A DNA stretch of 64,000 nucleotides from an uncultured Bacteroidales bacterium (GCA_903887775.1 CAISRB010000017.1:39205-103204); one strand, 5' to 3'. Positions 44,631 to 54,977 are shown, numbered from the stretch's first letter. Numbers and translations: made by a program. The notes: a model not told the origin generated them from the letters alone.

Positions 44631-47600
44631 TTAATAAATATTCGCAATATTCCGGTATCCTGTATTATTCATATACCAGTCAGTATATGTAGCGCCTGAA
44701 CTTTGTGCCCATTCCGCAAAATGAAGATACGTTTGAAGGATGTCGGCCTTTTCAACCGGATAGTCGAAATCAACCGGAATTTCAAAAGCCCAGGGCAACC
44801 CGCTTGTTGAGCGGTAATAATAGCCCAGGGAAGGATTTGACCCGTCATTAAGAGAACCAAAATATACAGGATTGGCTAATTCCGTAGGAGGATGGTCCTT
44901 CAGGTGAATTTCCTTTCCACGATCCTGATTGATAAAAATGAATGGGTTATACGGCGGTGTGCCAATGCTTGTCTGCGGTGTGGACAGGTGGATCGTTACA
45001 GTTTGTATTTGCGTTTGAACAGTGTAGCCACCATGAATGGTATTGACTAAGCCCCCGCCCAGGAGTGTGTTTACTGCATCAACAGGAATAATCACTGTTT
45101 CATTCGTGTGGCCTGCTTCATATCCCTTCGGATCCATTGTTATAGCATGGCCCATGTTAATACAGCCGGTAACACTTGCAACATTTGAAGGGGCTGTACT
45201 TAACGATACACCAAAACCATTGTCAAAGGAAGCACCGGCAGCCTTGACTTTAAAGGTGCAGATAAGATCAACAACTTTATTCTGGGCGTTTGTGACAATT
45301 TTATAGTTGAAATTCATTACCAGGTCATTGCAGTCGTAGTCACCGTAAGCCGGCCAGAGATCTTCGAAAGCATAGGTTGCGAAATCGGTCTGGTTGGGGT
45401 AATATGAATTGAAAGCCCTGGTGGGATCCAGGGGATAGGCGTCAAGATTATCGGGAACCCCGTCGCCATCGGTATCTACAGGTGAAGGATTCGATATGGT
45501 AATGACCAGCGTTTCATTATCCAAACCTCCGCTGTTTGTTGCTGTAAGCGGGACGCTTTTTACTCCTGCGGCAGTAGGGATACCTGAAATGACCTGTGTA
45601 GACGGGTCGAAAGAAAGCCCGGCCGGAAGATTGGCGGCAGTATAAGTAATGGGTGTAGTACCGGTAGCAGTAACTGTATAGCTGAATGACTGGTTTACGG
45701 TCCCCACAGCAGTAAGCGGGCTTGTTATCACAGGAGGCTGTGCACCGGCCTCAATTGTGATGGTAAGGATTTTCGAATCATTCCCGTACAGATTTCCGGC
45801 TGTAAGTGTAACACTGGTGACACCTTGCTGTGAAGGCGTACCGTTGATGGTATTGTTTGCCGGATTGAAGTTCAATCCCTGGGGCAGATTGCTTGCATCA
45901 TATGTAATGGGAGTTGATCCGGTACCGGTTACAGTATAGGTTGGAAATTGCTGCCCGACAGTTCCGTTAGCTGTTAATGCACTTGTGATCGAGGGAGGCG
46001 TCCCAACGGTAAGGACCAGGGTCTTATTATCTGTGCCCCAGCTGTTCGTGGCTGATATCGGTATGTTAAATATGCCTGCATTGGTGGGAGATCCGCTGAT
46101 CGTATGGGTGGATGCATTGTAAGTAAGCCCGGCCGGCAGATTGCTTGCATTGTACGTTATGGTCCCTGTACCGCTTGCTGTAATAATATATGAGAATGAC
46201 TGGTTAACTGTAGCACTTGCAGCTAATGCACTGGTAATCACCGGGGGGGAGCCGGGAGCTGTAATAGTATAAACCAGAATTTTAGTGTCGGCACCTACGA
46301 GGTTATCGGCTGTGAGAGTCACATTGGTAACCCCCGCAGTTGTGGGCGTCCCGCTGATGGTTTGCGTGGCAACATTGAATGTTAAGCCTGCAGGCAGATT
46401 TGTGGCAGTGTATGTAATGGGAGCTGTTCCCGTTGCTGTGATAACATAGGGAGTTACGGCTGTTCCCACAAGCCCGGCGGCGGTAAGCGAACTGGTGATA
46501 AGCGGTGGCTGCGGAGCACTGCAGTCCTGCATGGGGATGGTATATCCGGGATTATGAAAGGTTATATTCGGTCCTTTTGTACCATTATTTGGATTTATTG
46601 TAGAAGCCCACAGATCGATATAGCCTTGAAGGTTAGCACCGGAAAGCTGACTGCTTGATGATCCGGTTGCATGGATCTGTGATCCCTGTGATCCTGGCCC
46701 GTTCACTGTTCCCTGTATGCTGAACGTTCCTGTTTCAATAAGGCTCTGCAATCCGAGCGAACCGTATCCCTGTCCTGAGAAACTTACCTGGCCAATGACT
46801 TTGAGATAGGAGTTTGGCCCGTTTACAAAACCCGGGGCTGCGAGGCTACCGGTTACAATCTGGAGAGCGGTGTTCTTGCTGCTGTTGATGAACATCTGGC
46901 AGTTGTTGATGATCACGCCATTGCTTTGGGTCTGGGCATCTTCAACAGTAGTTGTGTGGTACTCATTGATCAGCTGTCCTTTTACGTTCAGGCCGTTCGA
47001 AAAAGTCAGAATGCCCCAGTTGTGAACAACAGCGCCAGCCATAATATTGAAAGTTTTATTGTTGCCTGACTGGGCAAAATTTGCAGTGCCATAGTTGTCA
47101 ATATCGGTGTATGTATTGCTGGCAGGTAAAGTGATTGAACCGGATGGGGAAACAATTAAAGTTCCCGTACCACTGTTCAGGTCCGTTATATTGGCAGTGC
47201 CGCAGACCCTGACAATCCCTCCGGCATTAATTGTTAAAACCAGGGATGTGAGAGTGACTCCCTGTTTCACGACATAAACCTGGCCGGAATTGACGGTGTA
47301 GGTTCCGTTTACAATAATAGGTGTACCGGTGTTACAATCATTTGATTCTTCTCCTCCGGCTGACTTCACGCTCTTCGATCCGAAGGTATAATTAAAGGTT
47401 GTTCCGGCAATAGGAACAACCGTATACTCATTAACACCTGTTGCTGAAACTTTACCGACCCATAGTTCCTTGAGTCGTGACGGCACCCTGAGTTTGGTCT
47501 TGTATTGAAGAGTGTTATCCGTTGCCCCGCTTGCAATGAGCCTGCCATTTTTTGATGGATCATCCTGAAAGACCTGGATTACAAATAAGCTTTGCTGGCC

Positions 47601-47801
47601 AGGATTCGCTACTTTTATCGTAACATCAAGATTTATAAAATTTTCAAACTGAAAAGCAGGATCAACTTTAAGATCTGTAAAATGTTTTGGAATCGCAGGA
47701 GTGACATTCTGGTTGCGTTTGCAGGCAGACATAATCATCACTGATCCTGCAAACAGGATGAGGGCGATCAAACAGACGGATAACCTTGAATATGGTTTCA
47801 T
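44631..47801 (-). CDS. LruC-domain surface lipoprotein with Ig-like repeats
   Basis: The 1056-residue lipoprotein precursor has lipobox MSAC with Cys27. The N-terminal half (~60-410) contains a jelly-roll or right-handed beta region. Four tandem putative-Ig repeats of ~85 residues (~415-800) share PAGLTFN...ISGTPTTAGV and LTATN motifs. A calcium-binding TSP3-like DTDGDGVPDNLDAYP leads into the C-terminal LruC domain (FEDLWPAYGDYDCNDLV). LruC proteins occur in Bacteroidota and some spirochaetes and are surface-associated; their biochemical role is poorly defined. The gene is monocistronic with a promoter at 47828-47858. Confidence 0.88.
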   Translation of the reverse strand: MKPYSRLSVCLIALILFAGSVMIMSACKRNQNVTPAIPKHFTDLKVDPAFQFENFINLDVTIKVANPGQQSLFVIQVFQDDPSKNGRLIASGATDNTLQYKTKLRVPSRLKELWVGKVSATGVNEYTVVPIAGTTFNYTFGSKSVKSAGGEESNDCNTGTPIIVNGTYTVNSGQVYVVKQGVTLTSLVLTINAGGIVRVCGTANITDLNSGTGTLIVSPSGSITLPASNTYTDIDNYGTANFAQSGNNKTFNIMAGAVVHNWGILTFSNGLNVKGQLINEYHTTTVEDAQTQSNGVIINNCQMFINSSKNTALQIVTGSLAAPGFVNGPNSYLKVIGQVSFSGQGYGSLGLQSLIETGTFSIQGTVNGPGSQGSQIHATGSSSSQLSGANLQGYIDLWASTINPNNGTKGPNITFHNPGYTIPMQDCSAPQPPLITSSLTAAGLVGTAVTPYVITATGTAPITYTATNLPAGLTFNVATQTISGTPTTAGVTNVTLTADNLVGADTKILVYTITAPGSPPVITSALAASATVNQSFSYIITASGTGTITYNASNLPAGLTYNASTHTISGSPTNAGIFNIPISATNSWGTDNKTLVLTVGTPPSITSALTANGTVGQQFPTYTVTGTGSTPITYDASNLPQGLNFNPANNTINGTPSQQGVTSVTLTAGNLYGNDSKILTITIEAGAQPPVITSPLTAVGTVNQSFSYTVTATGTTPITYTAANLPAGLSFDPSTQVISGIPTAAGVKSVPLTATNSGGLDNETLVITISNPSPVDTDGDGVPDNLDAYPLDPTRAFNSYYPNQTDFATYAFEDLWPAYGDYDCNDLVMNFNYKIVTNAQNKVVDLICTFKVKAAGASFDNGFGVSLSTAPSNVASVTGCINMGHAITMDPKGYEAGHTNETVIIPVDAVNTLLGGGLVNTIHGGYTVQTQIQTVTIHLSTPQTSIGTPPYNPFIFINQDRGKEIHLKDHPPTELANPVYFGSLNDGSNPSLGYYYRSTSGLPWAFEIPVDFDYPVEKADILQTYLHFAEWAQSSGATYTDWYMNNTGYRNIANIY

Positions 47802-47827
47802 GGAGTCATGGTTTTAGCAACATCTGA

Positions 47828-47858
47828 CAAATATACAATCCGCTGCAAATCAAATCAA
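47828..47858 (-). promoter_or_regulatory. Promoter of LruC lipoprotein gene (-33/-7)
   Basis: The minus strand has TTG (47856-47858), a 20-bp spacer and TATATTTG (47828-47835), fitting the Bacteroidota -33/-7 layout, 27 bp upstream of the start codon. Confidence 0.65.
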
Positions 47859-48024
47859 GCGTAACTTAGTAATTGTAGCCATAAAATATGTAACCGTCGC
47901 AAATAACCTGATTTTGTTCACTTATTAATGAAAGGGCTCAAATAACCGGGTTGTATTTCTATGGTCCGGCAAATGATGATTTATCAGGATAAACGATTAC
48001 CTTTATACCTTACAACCTATCCTT

Positions 48025-48735
48025 GTGAAAAGATCCGGGTGGCCATACATCATAATATGTTCATTTTCACTGATCATCTTTTTCTCCGTCCCTGAAACAC
48101 TGGTATCCCAGGATGCAGTAAATTCATTGGACCGGGTTTATGGCCTGGATCAAACCCTCTGTAATGGAAAAAAATACGGGTATTCCCCTCCCCCGGGCGC
48201 CAGGGGGAATCAATACTTCCGGTCAGGGGCTTACACTGAGGGCAGCGTGACCATCAGGGGAAAATCATATCAGGGCCTTAAACTGAATTATGACATCTTC
48301 AACCAGCAGCTATTGTTACTGTATGATGATGAAACAGGCTCCATGAACATAATAGAAGTTTCAAAAGCCTGGCTTAAAAACTTCAGCCTGGGTAATTTGA
48401 ATTTTGAATTTCTCGACCTTGAGCAGAAGCCACGTTTTTTCCAATCCCTGGGTGAAGGCCCGTTCCGGATATTTTATTACTGGAGCAAAAACGTGGAAGC
48501 AGAGGGCTCCATCGGGTCATATTATCTTACTTTCACGCGAGCAGAAAGAGATTCGTATCTCTTTATGAACGGACAACTCAAACCATTCAGTACCAACCGG
48601 GGGCTTATTGATCTGTTTGACCCTCAGCTTCAGCCGGAAATTAAATCTTACCTGCGTAAACATAAAGTCAACGTGAGAAAGGCCACCGACCAGGTAATGG
48701 AGGACATGATCACTTTTATTGGTAATATAAAATAA
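48025..48735 (+). CDS. Secreted hypothetical protein, first gene of TonB receptor operon
   Basis: The 236-residue protein starts at GTG 48025. It has a signal sequence (IIICSFSLIIFFSVPETLVSQ) and a compact domain with no recognised motif (QGLKLNYDIFNQQLLLLYDDE, GPFRIFYYWSKN, DSYLFMNGQLKPF). The stop is 1 bp before the TonB receptor GTG, so the two are translationally coupled. Its position suggests a periplasmic or surface partner of the receptor. The repeated beta strands at 80-190 suggest a beta-rich fold. Function not recognised. Confidence 0.75.
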   Translation: MKRSGWPYIIICSFSLIIFFSVPETLVSQDAVNSLDRVYGLDQTLCNGKKYGYSPPPGARGNQYFRSGAYTEGSVTIRGKSYQGLKLNYDIFNQQLLLLYDDETGSMNIIEVSKAWLKNFSLGNLNFEFLDLEQKPRFFQSLGEGPFRIFYYWSKNVEAEGSIGSYYLTFTRAERDSYLFMNGQLKPFSTNRGLIDLFDPQLQPEIKSYLRKHKVNVRKATDQVMEDMITFIGNIK

Positions 48736-48736
48736 G

Positions 48737-51508
48737 GTGATCAAATTATTGCTCATACACTTGCTGTTTTTCAGCAGTTCAGTAAAGGAAAAAATCCCTG
48801 ATACTTTGATTTCCTGTCATTATACAAACCTGCCATTTACAGAATTCTGCAATTACATTTTCAGTGAATCGGGAGTCAGGATCTACTATCGTGACTCTTG
48901 GGTGAACGGGTTAAAGGTGACTGTCGATGCAGACAATATCAGCGTGGTATCAGCAACTGAATCAGCCCTGAATGGCACTGGGCTGAAAGTATCGGTGTGG
49001 AATGGCGACCTGGTAGTAATGCCGGGGGAAGTCCTTCCGGCCGAGCTGCCCTCTTTTGAAATACAGCATTTGAAGCCCGACAGTTCTGCTCCCGGTATAA
49101 AGGCATTGACCCGGAGCGAGGAACGTTATCTTACCGGGAGAAAGGCAGATGTTATTCAAACCCTGCAGATTGGCAGGAAAGGGCTTACAATAAAAGGTTC
49201 CATGGTGACCATCCGCGGCCGGATCACTGAACAACAGACAGGAGAGGCATTGATCGGGGCAACGATTTATGTGGAGGAGATGAAAACAGGTGCCGTCACC
49301 GACCAGAAAGGCTTTTTGAGCCTTGTCCTGAAACCCGGCATGTATACTGCCAGGTTCACTTTCATGGGAATGGAGTCAAAGAAATATTTCCTCCAAATTT
49401 TCTCTGAGGGTGAATTCAGTGTTGAGTTAAAAAAATCGGCTATACAGATGAAGGAGTTGGTGGTCCTTGGAGATCAGCAAATGAATTTCCGTTACAAGAC
49501 TCCCGGCCTTGAAAAAATCTCTGCCAAAGGGATCAAGGAGATCCCGATGATCATGGGTGAACGCGATATCCTGAAAGTTTCGGAGCTGATGCCGGGTATT
49601 GTCACTGTTGGTGAAGGTTCTGCCGGACTTAATGTCAGGGGGGGCAATTATGATCAGAATTCTTTCTATATCAACAGAATACCAATTTACAATACCTCCC
49701 ATCTCTTTGGTTTTTTCCCTGAATTTAACGCTGATATCATCAAAGATTTTTCCATTTACAAGGGGTACATTCCTGCCCGCTACGGGGGGCAGCTCAGTTC
49801 GGTTTTCAATATCATCGGCAGGCAGGGGAACCGTAAACGCTTCACAGCCCGTGGGGGCCTCAGCCCGGTGGCCGCTAATCTTACAGTGGAAGGCCCGCTG
49901 AAGAAAGACACCAGCTCATTCATGCTTAGTGGCCGCTTTCTATACTCCGACTGGATACTTCGCCAGATAAAGGACCCCTTGATCCACAACAGCAAAGCAG
50001 GCTTCAACGATTTCTCAGCTTCCTGGAATTACGATTTTCACAAAAGCCAGTTATCGGTCTTTGTTTATCACAGCCAGGATGCGTTCCTGCTTTCCGATAT
50101 TACCTCCTATAAATATTCCACCAATGGCGCATCAATTAATTTAAGTCATAATTTCAGCACATCGATGCGTGCTGAATTTTCAGTAACGGGCTCTCAATAT
50201 GCTTTCAAAACCACCGATCAACAGGAACCAACCCTGGCTTATGAACATTCCTATAATTTGGGGGATTACAGGATTGATGCAGACTTTACAAACAATCTCA
50301 CTCCCAGGAACACCCTTCAGTATGGGGCCGGCATTACTTTTTACAAACTCGAAAGAGGAACCGTCATGCCCTATGGTGATCAATCCCTAAGGATCCCGGT
50401 TGACCTTGGCAAAGATCAGGGTGTGGAAAGCGCCCTCTATATTTCCGACTCACATGATGTACTCCCCTGGCTGAACATCTCTGCCGGCGTAAGGTTCACA
50501 CTCTTCAACCCGCTCGGGCCCAAAACGGTTTATACCTATTATCCCGGGGCACCAAAAGATCCCCGATATATTAATGACTCCCTGCAGTATGGTGTCGGAC
50601 AGGTTATCAAATGGTATTTTGAACCTGATATCCGGGCCGCATTGATCATGCGTACCGATGCAAACGGAACTGTGAAGGTAGCTTTCAACCAGATGCATCA
50701 AAACCTTTTCGTGCTGAATAATACAATCGCCCTGGCCCCGAATTCCCAATGGAAACTGGCCGATTATTACATTCCCCCGGCCAGGAGCAACCAGGTTTCC
50801 GCCGGGGTTTTCCGCAGTTTGCCTGCTCAGGGATGGGAAGCCTCTCTTGAAGTCTATTATAAGAGGACGGCTAATTACCCTGAATTCATCGACGGAGCGG
50901 ATTTTCTGTCCAATCCGAATGTGGAAAGAGTTGTTTTACCCGGTAAGCAGGATGCCTACGGCATTGAATTCATGCTCAGGCGCAGCGGCCGGAAGCTTGA
51001 AGGCTGGTTATCATATACCTATTCACGCTCAATCGTCAGGGTAGATGGCAGCCAGCCCTGGGAACGTATCAACAACGGGCTTTCCTACCCGGCAAATTAT
51101 GATATCCCGCATGTACTGAACACAGTCGCCATTTACCATTTCAGCCGTAGGGTGACCGCAGCCGGCGTGCTCACATACCAAACCGGCAGGCCGATAACAT
51201 ACCCTGTCTCGGTCTACTATATCAATGATACACCATATCTGGATTATTCCAACCGTAATGAATACCGGATCCCTGACTATTTCAGGCTCGACCTTTCCCT
51301 GACCATAGAGGGAAATCTGAAAAGAAACAAATTTTTACATAATTCATTTATATTCAACGTGTATAATGTAACGGGAAGGGCTAATCCATATTCAGTCTAT
51401 TTCAAACTGGAGGGAGGGAAAATTGACTGTTATCAATATTCAGTCATCGGAGTTCCGATCTTTTCGGTTACCTGGTTGTTTAAACTCGGGAATTATGCAT
51501 CGGATTAA
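48737..51508 (+). CDS. TonB-dependent receptor with STN and carboxypeptidase-regulatory domains
   Basis: The 923-residue outer-membrane protein begins with a short signal sequence and an STN (secretin/TonB N-terminal) domain at ~25-95 (PFTEFCNYIFSESGVRIYY). A CarboxypepD-regulatory-like repeat lies at ~155-235 (IRGRITEQQTGEALIGATIYV), the plug at ~245-350 (NVRGGNYDQNSFYINRIPIYN) and a 22-strand-type barrel extends to the end. It imports a large substrate using TonB energy. The STN domain suggests signalling to an anti-sigma factor, but none is found here. It overlaps the DUF4249 gene by 14 bp. Confidence 0.9.
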   Translation: MIKLLLIHLLFFSSSVKEKIPDTLISCHYTNLPFTEFCNYIFSESGVRIYYRDSWVNGLKVTVDADNISVVSATESALNGTGLKVSVWNGDLVVMPGEVLPAELPSFEIQHLKPDSSAPGIKALTRSEERYLTGRKADVIQTLQIGRKGLTIKGSMVTIRGRITEQQTGEALIGATIYVEEMKTGAVTDQKGFLSLVLKPGMYTARFTFMGMESKKYFLQIFSEGEFSVELKKSAIQMKELVVLGDQQMNFRYKTPGLEKISAKGIKEIPMIMGERDILKVSELMPGIVTVGEGSAGLNVRGGNYDQNSFYINRIPIYNTSHLFGFFPEFNADIIKDFSIYKGYIPARYGGQLSSVFNIIGRQGNRKRFTARGGLSPVAANLTVEGPLKKDTSSFMLSGRFLYSDWILRQIKDPLIHNSKAGFNDFSASWNYDFHKSQLSVFVYHSQDAFLLSDITSYKYSTNGASINLSHNFSTSMRAEFSVTGSQYAFKTTDQQEPTLAYEHSYNLGDYRIDADFTNNLTPRNTLQYGAGITFYKLERGTVMPYGDQSLRIPVDLGKDQGVESALYISDSHDVLPWLNISAGVRFTLFNPLGPKTVYTYYPGAPKDPRYINDSLQYGVGQVIKWYFEPDIRAALIMRTDANGTVKVAFNQMHQNLFVLNNTIALAPNSQWKLADYYIPPARSNQVSAGVFRSLPAQGWEASLEVYYKRTANYPEFIDGADFLSNPNVERVVLPGKQDAYGIEFMLRRSGRKLEGWLSYTYSRSIVRVDGSQPWERINNGLSYPANYDIPHVLNTVAIYHFSRRVTAAGVLTYQTGRPITYPVSVYYINDTPYLDYSNRNEYRIPDYFRLDLSLTIEGNLKRNKFLHNSFIFNVYNVTGRANPYSVYFKLEGGKIDCYQYSVIGVPIFSVTWLFKLGNYASD

Positions 51509-52649
51509 AAATATCTTTCTTATATCCGCCATCCTGCTCCTGTGGGCCTGCATTAAATCCTATAATCCGCAGATTGATGCCAACGCCCAGGATAAGTATG
51601 TCGTTTCAGGGCGGATAACCGACCAGGAAGGCTGGCAGGATGTGGAAGTTTCACTGTCATCACCCATTGAATCACCGGAGTATATTCCGGTATCGGCTTG
51701 CCAGGTAAAGGTTATTGATGATAAGGGCAACAGTTTCTCACTGGATGAATACAAACCGGGACAATATCATGTTTGGATGGGAAAGGAATATCTTTCTGCC
51801 GGAACCTCTTATCAGGTAAGGGTTATAACCCCGGAAGGAGAAGAACTGGTATCCGGATTCGACAGGATGCAGGCTTGTCCGCCAGTGGATTCTGTCTATT
51901 ATTATGTTAAAGATATCCCGAAGTATAATCCTCCGGGAACTGCCAGGGTCATGCAGTTTTATGTGAACCTCAATGCCATAGGCAGTTATAGTCAATATTA
52001 CAAATGGGAAGTTGTCGAAACCTGGGAGTACAATGTCGCCCACCCCGTCGAATATTACTACGATGGGGATTTTCATCAGATTTACCCCCCTGACTATTCC
52101 AATTATACATGCTGGACCACCAACTTTGTAAAAAATGTCTTTACCATTTCCACGAAAAACCTGACTCAGAATATATACAAACAATACCCTTTGCACTATA
52201 TTGACGGTCGTAGCTCACGCCTGGGGATTCTTTACAGCATATTGGTGAACCAGTTCGCCCTGAGCGAGGAGGCCTACAATTACTGGGAGCAGTTGCGCAT
52301 CAACAGCAATGAACAGGGCGGGCTTTATGAAAAACAGCCACTTGCCATCAAAGGCAACCTGCAGAATGTGAGCAACCCGGGAAAAGATGTGCTGGGATAT
52401 TTTTATGCTGCGTCAGTTTCGGATAAAAGATATTTTTACAAAGACATTCAGGGAATTGACCTGAATTTCAATAATTTTTGCAGCGAAGATTCCCTGGGGC
52501 GTTTTGGCTGGCAGGAGTTTACCCCGGATAATTATCCTGTTTACTATTATTATAATGAAACCGGTATGCTGAGAATACTGAACTATGAATGTGTTGACTG
52601 CCGGCGAATTGGCGGTACAACGGTAAAACCCGATTTCTGGCCAAAATAA
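51495..52649 (+). CDS. DUF4249-family lipoprotein
   Basis: The protein has 384 residues from ATG 51495; the frame extends upstream into the receptor gene but the lipobox LLWAC (Cys19) fixes the start. The N-terminal region has an Ig-like beta domain (YVVSGRITDQEGWQDVEVSL). The rest is rich in Tyr, Asn and Trp, as expected for DUF4249, whose genes usually follow TonB-dependent receptors in Bacteroidota. It is likely a surface lipoprotein that helps the receptor. It overlaps the receptor by 14 bp and ends 1 bp before the next gene. Confidence 0.83.
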   Translation: MHRIKNIFLISAILLLWACIKSYNPQIDANAQDKYVVSGRITDQEGWQDVEVSLSSPIESPEYIPVSACQVKVIDDKGNSFSLDEYKPGQYHVWMGKEYLSAGTSYQVRVITPEGEELVSGFDRMQACPPVDSVYYYVKDIPKYNPPGTARVMQFYVNLNAIGSYSQYYKWEVVETWEYNVAHPVEYYYDGDFHQIYPPDYSNYTCWTTNFVKNVFTISTKNLTQNIYKQYPLHYIDGRSSRLGILYSILVNQFALSEEAYNYWEQLRINSNEQGGLYEKQPLAIKGNLQNVSNPGKDVLGYFYAASVSDKRYFYKDIQGIDLNFNNFCSEDSLGRFGWQEFTPDNYPVYYYYNETGMLRILNYECVDCRRIGGTTVKPDFWPK

Positions 52650-52650
52650 T

Positions 52651-54342
52651 ATGAAAAGAAGTTATACTCCATATGTTCTTGTGATGATCATGCTGATATC
52701 AGCCGGCCCGGGACTGAAATCGCAGGGTCTTTTTATCAATGCTGCCGGGGAAAGGATACAGGCATGCACCGACAGGACGATGTACATTTCGGGTGAGAAA
52801 GTCCTTTTTTCAGTGCAGGTATATAATGAAAAGGATCATTTTGCGAAAGGATTCAGCCGGATTTGTTATTGTGAACTGATTACGCCTGACGGGAAAATGC
52901 TCGCCGCAGAGAAATATCTTCTGACTAATTCCTTTGGTGAGGGGTGTCTTACCATTCCCCGGGAGACAATTTCAGGTATTTATTTCCTGAAATTTTATAC
53001 CCGTTTCATGAGGAATATCAGCACAGCTGAATATAAATACATCATGCTGAAGATCATCAATCCTGATAAAACGGAAGTACTTTCAGGAGAAGACACTTCA
53101 GTCCCGGGAATAAAATCAGGGGAAAGCATTATAAAAGGAGGGGCGGCGCTATCTGTGAATTTCCAGTCCGGGAAAAAGACTTTTTCAACAAGCGAAGAGA
53201 TCCGCTTAAACATAACCATTGGCAAACATGAAAGCATACCTGTCAGCTTATGCCTGTCGGTTATCCCTGAGTCCACTTATCATGATTCCTTTTACCCCGA
53301 AAAGAATAAACAGGATTCTGTTTACAAAGGAGTTTACTTTCCTGAAACCCGCGGTGTTTCACTGTCAGGCCACTTAATTGCAAAAGGATCGGGTAAACCG
53401 GTTACCGGAGCCAAAGTGGATCTTTCAATCATCGGAAACAAGGACATCCTGGTGGTCCGTACTGATACATCCGGAAGGTTCTTTTTCGCATTACCGGATT
53501 ATCACGGGAATAAGGATATATTTCTATATTCCGATGATTTTCATGGCATTACACCTGAAATCCTGATTGATAATGATTTTTGCTCAAGGCCGGTATTCCT
53601 TCCTTCGCCTTTGTTCACCCTGGATGAAAAAGAAATGAAAGCAGCATATAAGCTGGCGGTTAATTTCAGGCTTACTTCTGTTTTCGGTGAGGACAGCATT
53701 GTGAATACCTCATCACCGGAACAAAATAATCCTCCGTTTTACGGAAACCCTTCGGAAGTGCTTACCATCAACAAATACATTGATTTGCCAACTCTTGATG
53801 AATATTTCACACAACTTCCCAGTGTGGTGAATTTGAGAAAGATCCAGGGAAGAAAGCAATTCAGGTTTTTCACTGTACAGGAGGAGATGTCAGCATATGA
53901 TCCCCTTGTGCTTGTCGATTGGGTTGCTGTAAATGATATTGAGAAGATCCTGGCTATGTCGCCTCATGCCATAGAGCGGATTGAACTTGTGAATTCCCTT
54001 TATATCAAAGGAAACATAACCTATGGGGGGATCATCAGCTTTGTTTCCAGGAAAAACGACTTTGCCGGTATTGATCTTCCAAAATCCGGAACCTTTATCA
54101 ATTATTGCTTTCTCGAAGATTGCACCGAAACTCTTCCGGTAAGCCCTTTACACATGAACATCCCTGATTCCCGCAATACAGTTTACTGGAACCCCGCAGT
54201 TCATCTGAATGATGATGGCACTTCCGGCATTTCATTCAAAGCCCCCGGCACACCTGGTAAGTATTACATCCTGCTCAGGGGAATGGGAATAAACGGAGAG
54301 GTTATTCTGACAGAAGAAACCATTGATGTTGCAGGTAACTGA
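52651..54342 (+). CDS. MG2-like secreted protein with TonB-plug-like domain and no barrel
   Basis: The 563-residue protein has a signal peptide, an N-terminal MG2-like domain (TDRTMYISGEKVLFSVQVYN, as in alpha-2-macroglobulin-type proteins), a carboxypeptidase-regulatory-like segment (~235-310) and a region at ~390-480 that resembles a TonB receptor plug (DPLVLVDWVAVNDIEKI, ERIELVNSLYIKGNITYGG). No beta-barrel follows. It closes the four-gene operon (48025-54342) and probably works with the receptor and the DUF4249 lipoprotein, for example in surface-protein assembly. The precise role is unknown. Confidence 0.7.
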   Translation: MKRSYTPYVLVMIMLISAGPGLKSQGLFINAAGERIQACTDRTMYISGEKVLFSVQVYNEKDHFAKGFSRICYCELITPDGKMLAAEKYLLTNSFGEGCLTIPRETISGIYFLKFYTRFMRNISTAEYKYIMLKIINPDKTEVLSGEDTSVPGIKSGESIIKGGAALSVNFQSGKKTFSTSEEIRLNITIGKHESIPVSLCLSVIPESTYHDSFYPEKNKQDSVYKGVYFPETRGVSLSGHLIAKGSGKPVTGAKVDLSIIGNKDILVVRTDTSGRFFFALPDYHGNKDIFLYSDDFHGITPEILIDNDFCSRPVFLPSPLFTLDEKEMKAAYKLAVNFRLTSVFGEDSIVNTSSPEQNNPPFYGNPSEVLTINKYIDLPTLDEYFTQLPSVVNLRKIQGRKQFRFFTVQEEMSAYDPLVLVDWVAVNDIEKILAMSPHAIERIELVNSLYIKGNITYGGIISFVSRKNDFAGIDLPKSGTFINYCFLEDCTETLPVSPLHMNIPDSRNTVYWNPAVHLNDDGTSGISFKAPGTPGKYYILLRGMGINGEVILTEETIDVAGN

Positions 54343-54355
54343 TCCTTACATTATT

Positions 54356-54838
54356 CTACTTTAATACCATTTCCCATTCTCTTCCTTTTTGGGCAAATGT
54401 TTTTGTCGTATTTACGGAACTCGTTGACGGGAGAATGATTATATCCTTCTTCGGGAGTTTATTACTCAATCTCTGGTAATAGGTCAGGGCAATTTTTCCA
54501 TTAAAGACTAATTTCCTGATATTCGGATACCTCGAAAACAGGTTTGCGAAATCGTTAATTTCTTCATTCCGGATATTTGAATCCAGGCTATTAGCTCTGT
54601 CGGCATGTTTTAAAACATCCCAAAGACCAATTTTGTTCTTCAGAATCAGGTCACATTTTTCCTCATAGGAGAACAGAGATTGACCATTGTTATAGATATT
54701 GAAAATAATGCGCCAGAATTGATTTTGCGGATTGGCATAATACTCACCTGTTCGTATAGATATATCGCTGGGCAACGAGCCTAAAATTAAAATCTCGGTG
54801 CTCTTATTGATTATTGGGTGGAAGCCAGTTTTTTTCAT
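54356..54838 (-). CDS. Uracil/hypoxanthine-DNA glycosylase family (HDG-like)
   Basis: The 160-residue protein has the UDG-superfamily N-terminal motif ILGSLPSDISIRTGEYYANP followed by QNQFWRI, typical of family 6 hypoxanthine-DNA glycosylases. It also has IGLWDVL and a C-terminal PSTSSVN motif in the place of the HPSP-like loop. It would remove deaminated purine or uracil bases from DNA. It lies between convergent and divergent genes, with 13 bp to the upstream operon's last stop. The family is well supported; substrate preference is not determined from sequence. Confidence 0.85.
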   Translation of the reverse strand: MKKTGFHPIINKSTEILILGSLPSDISIRTGEYYANPQNQFWRIIFNIYNNGQSLFSYEEKCDLILKNKIGLWDVLKHADRANSLDSNIRNEEINDFANLFSRYPNIRKLVFNGKIALTYYQRLSNKLPKKDIIILPSTSSVNTTKTFAQKGREWEMVLK

Positions 54839-54911
54839 CAGACCGGGTATATTCCGTTATGCTATGCTAAATTAATCCTATATTCAATATGATTTAATTT
54901 ATTTATTAACC

Positions 54912-54938
54912 TTGTTTTCGGAGTTTTATTTATATTTG
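54912..54938 (+). promoter_or_regulatory. Promoter of REC-PAS kinase gene (-33/-7)
   Basis: TTG at 54912-54914 and TATATTTG at 54931-54938 are separated by 16 bp, close to the Bacteroidota -33/-7 layout, 40 bp before the ATG at 54978. Confidence 0.55.
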
Positions 54939-54977
54939 GTTATTGTTATGTAACGATAGACTATCTGTAAATAATAT

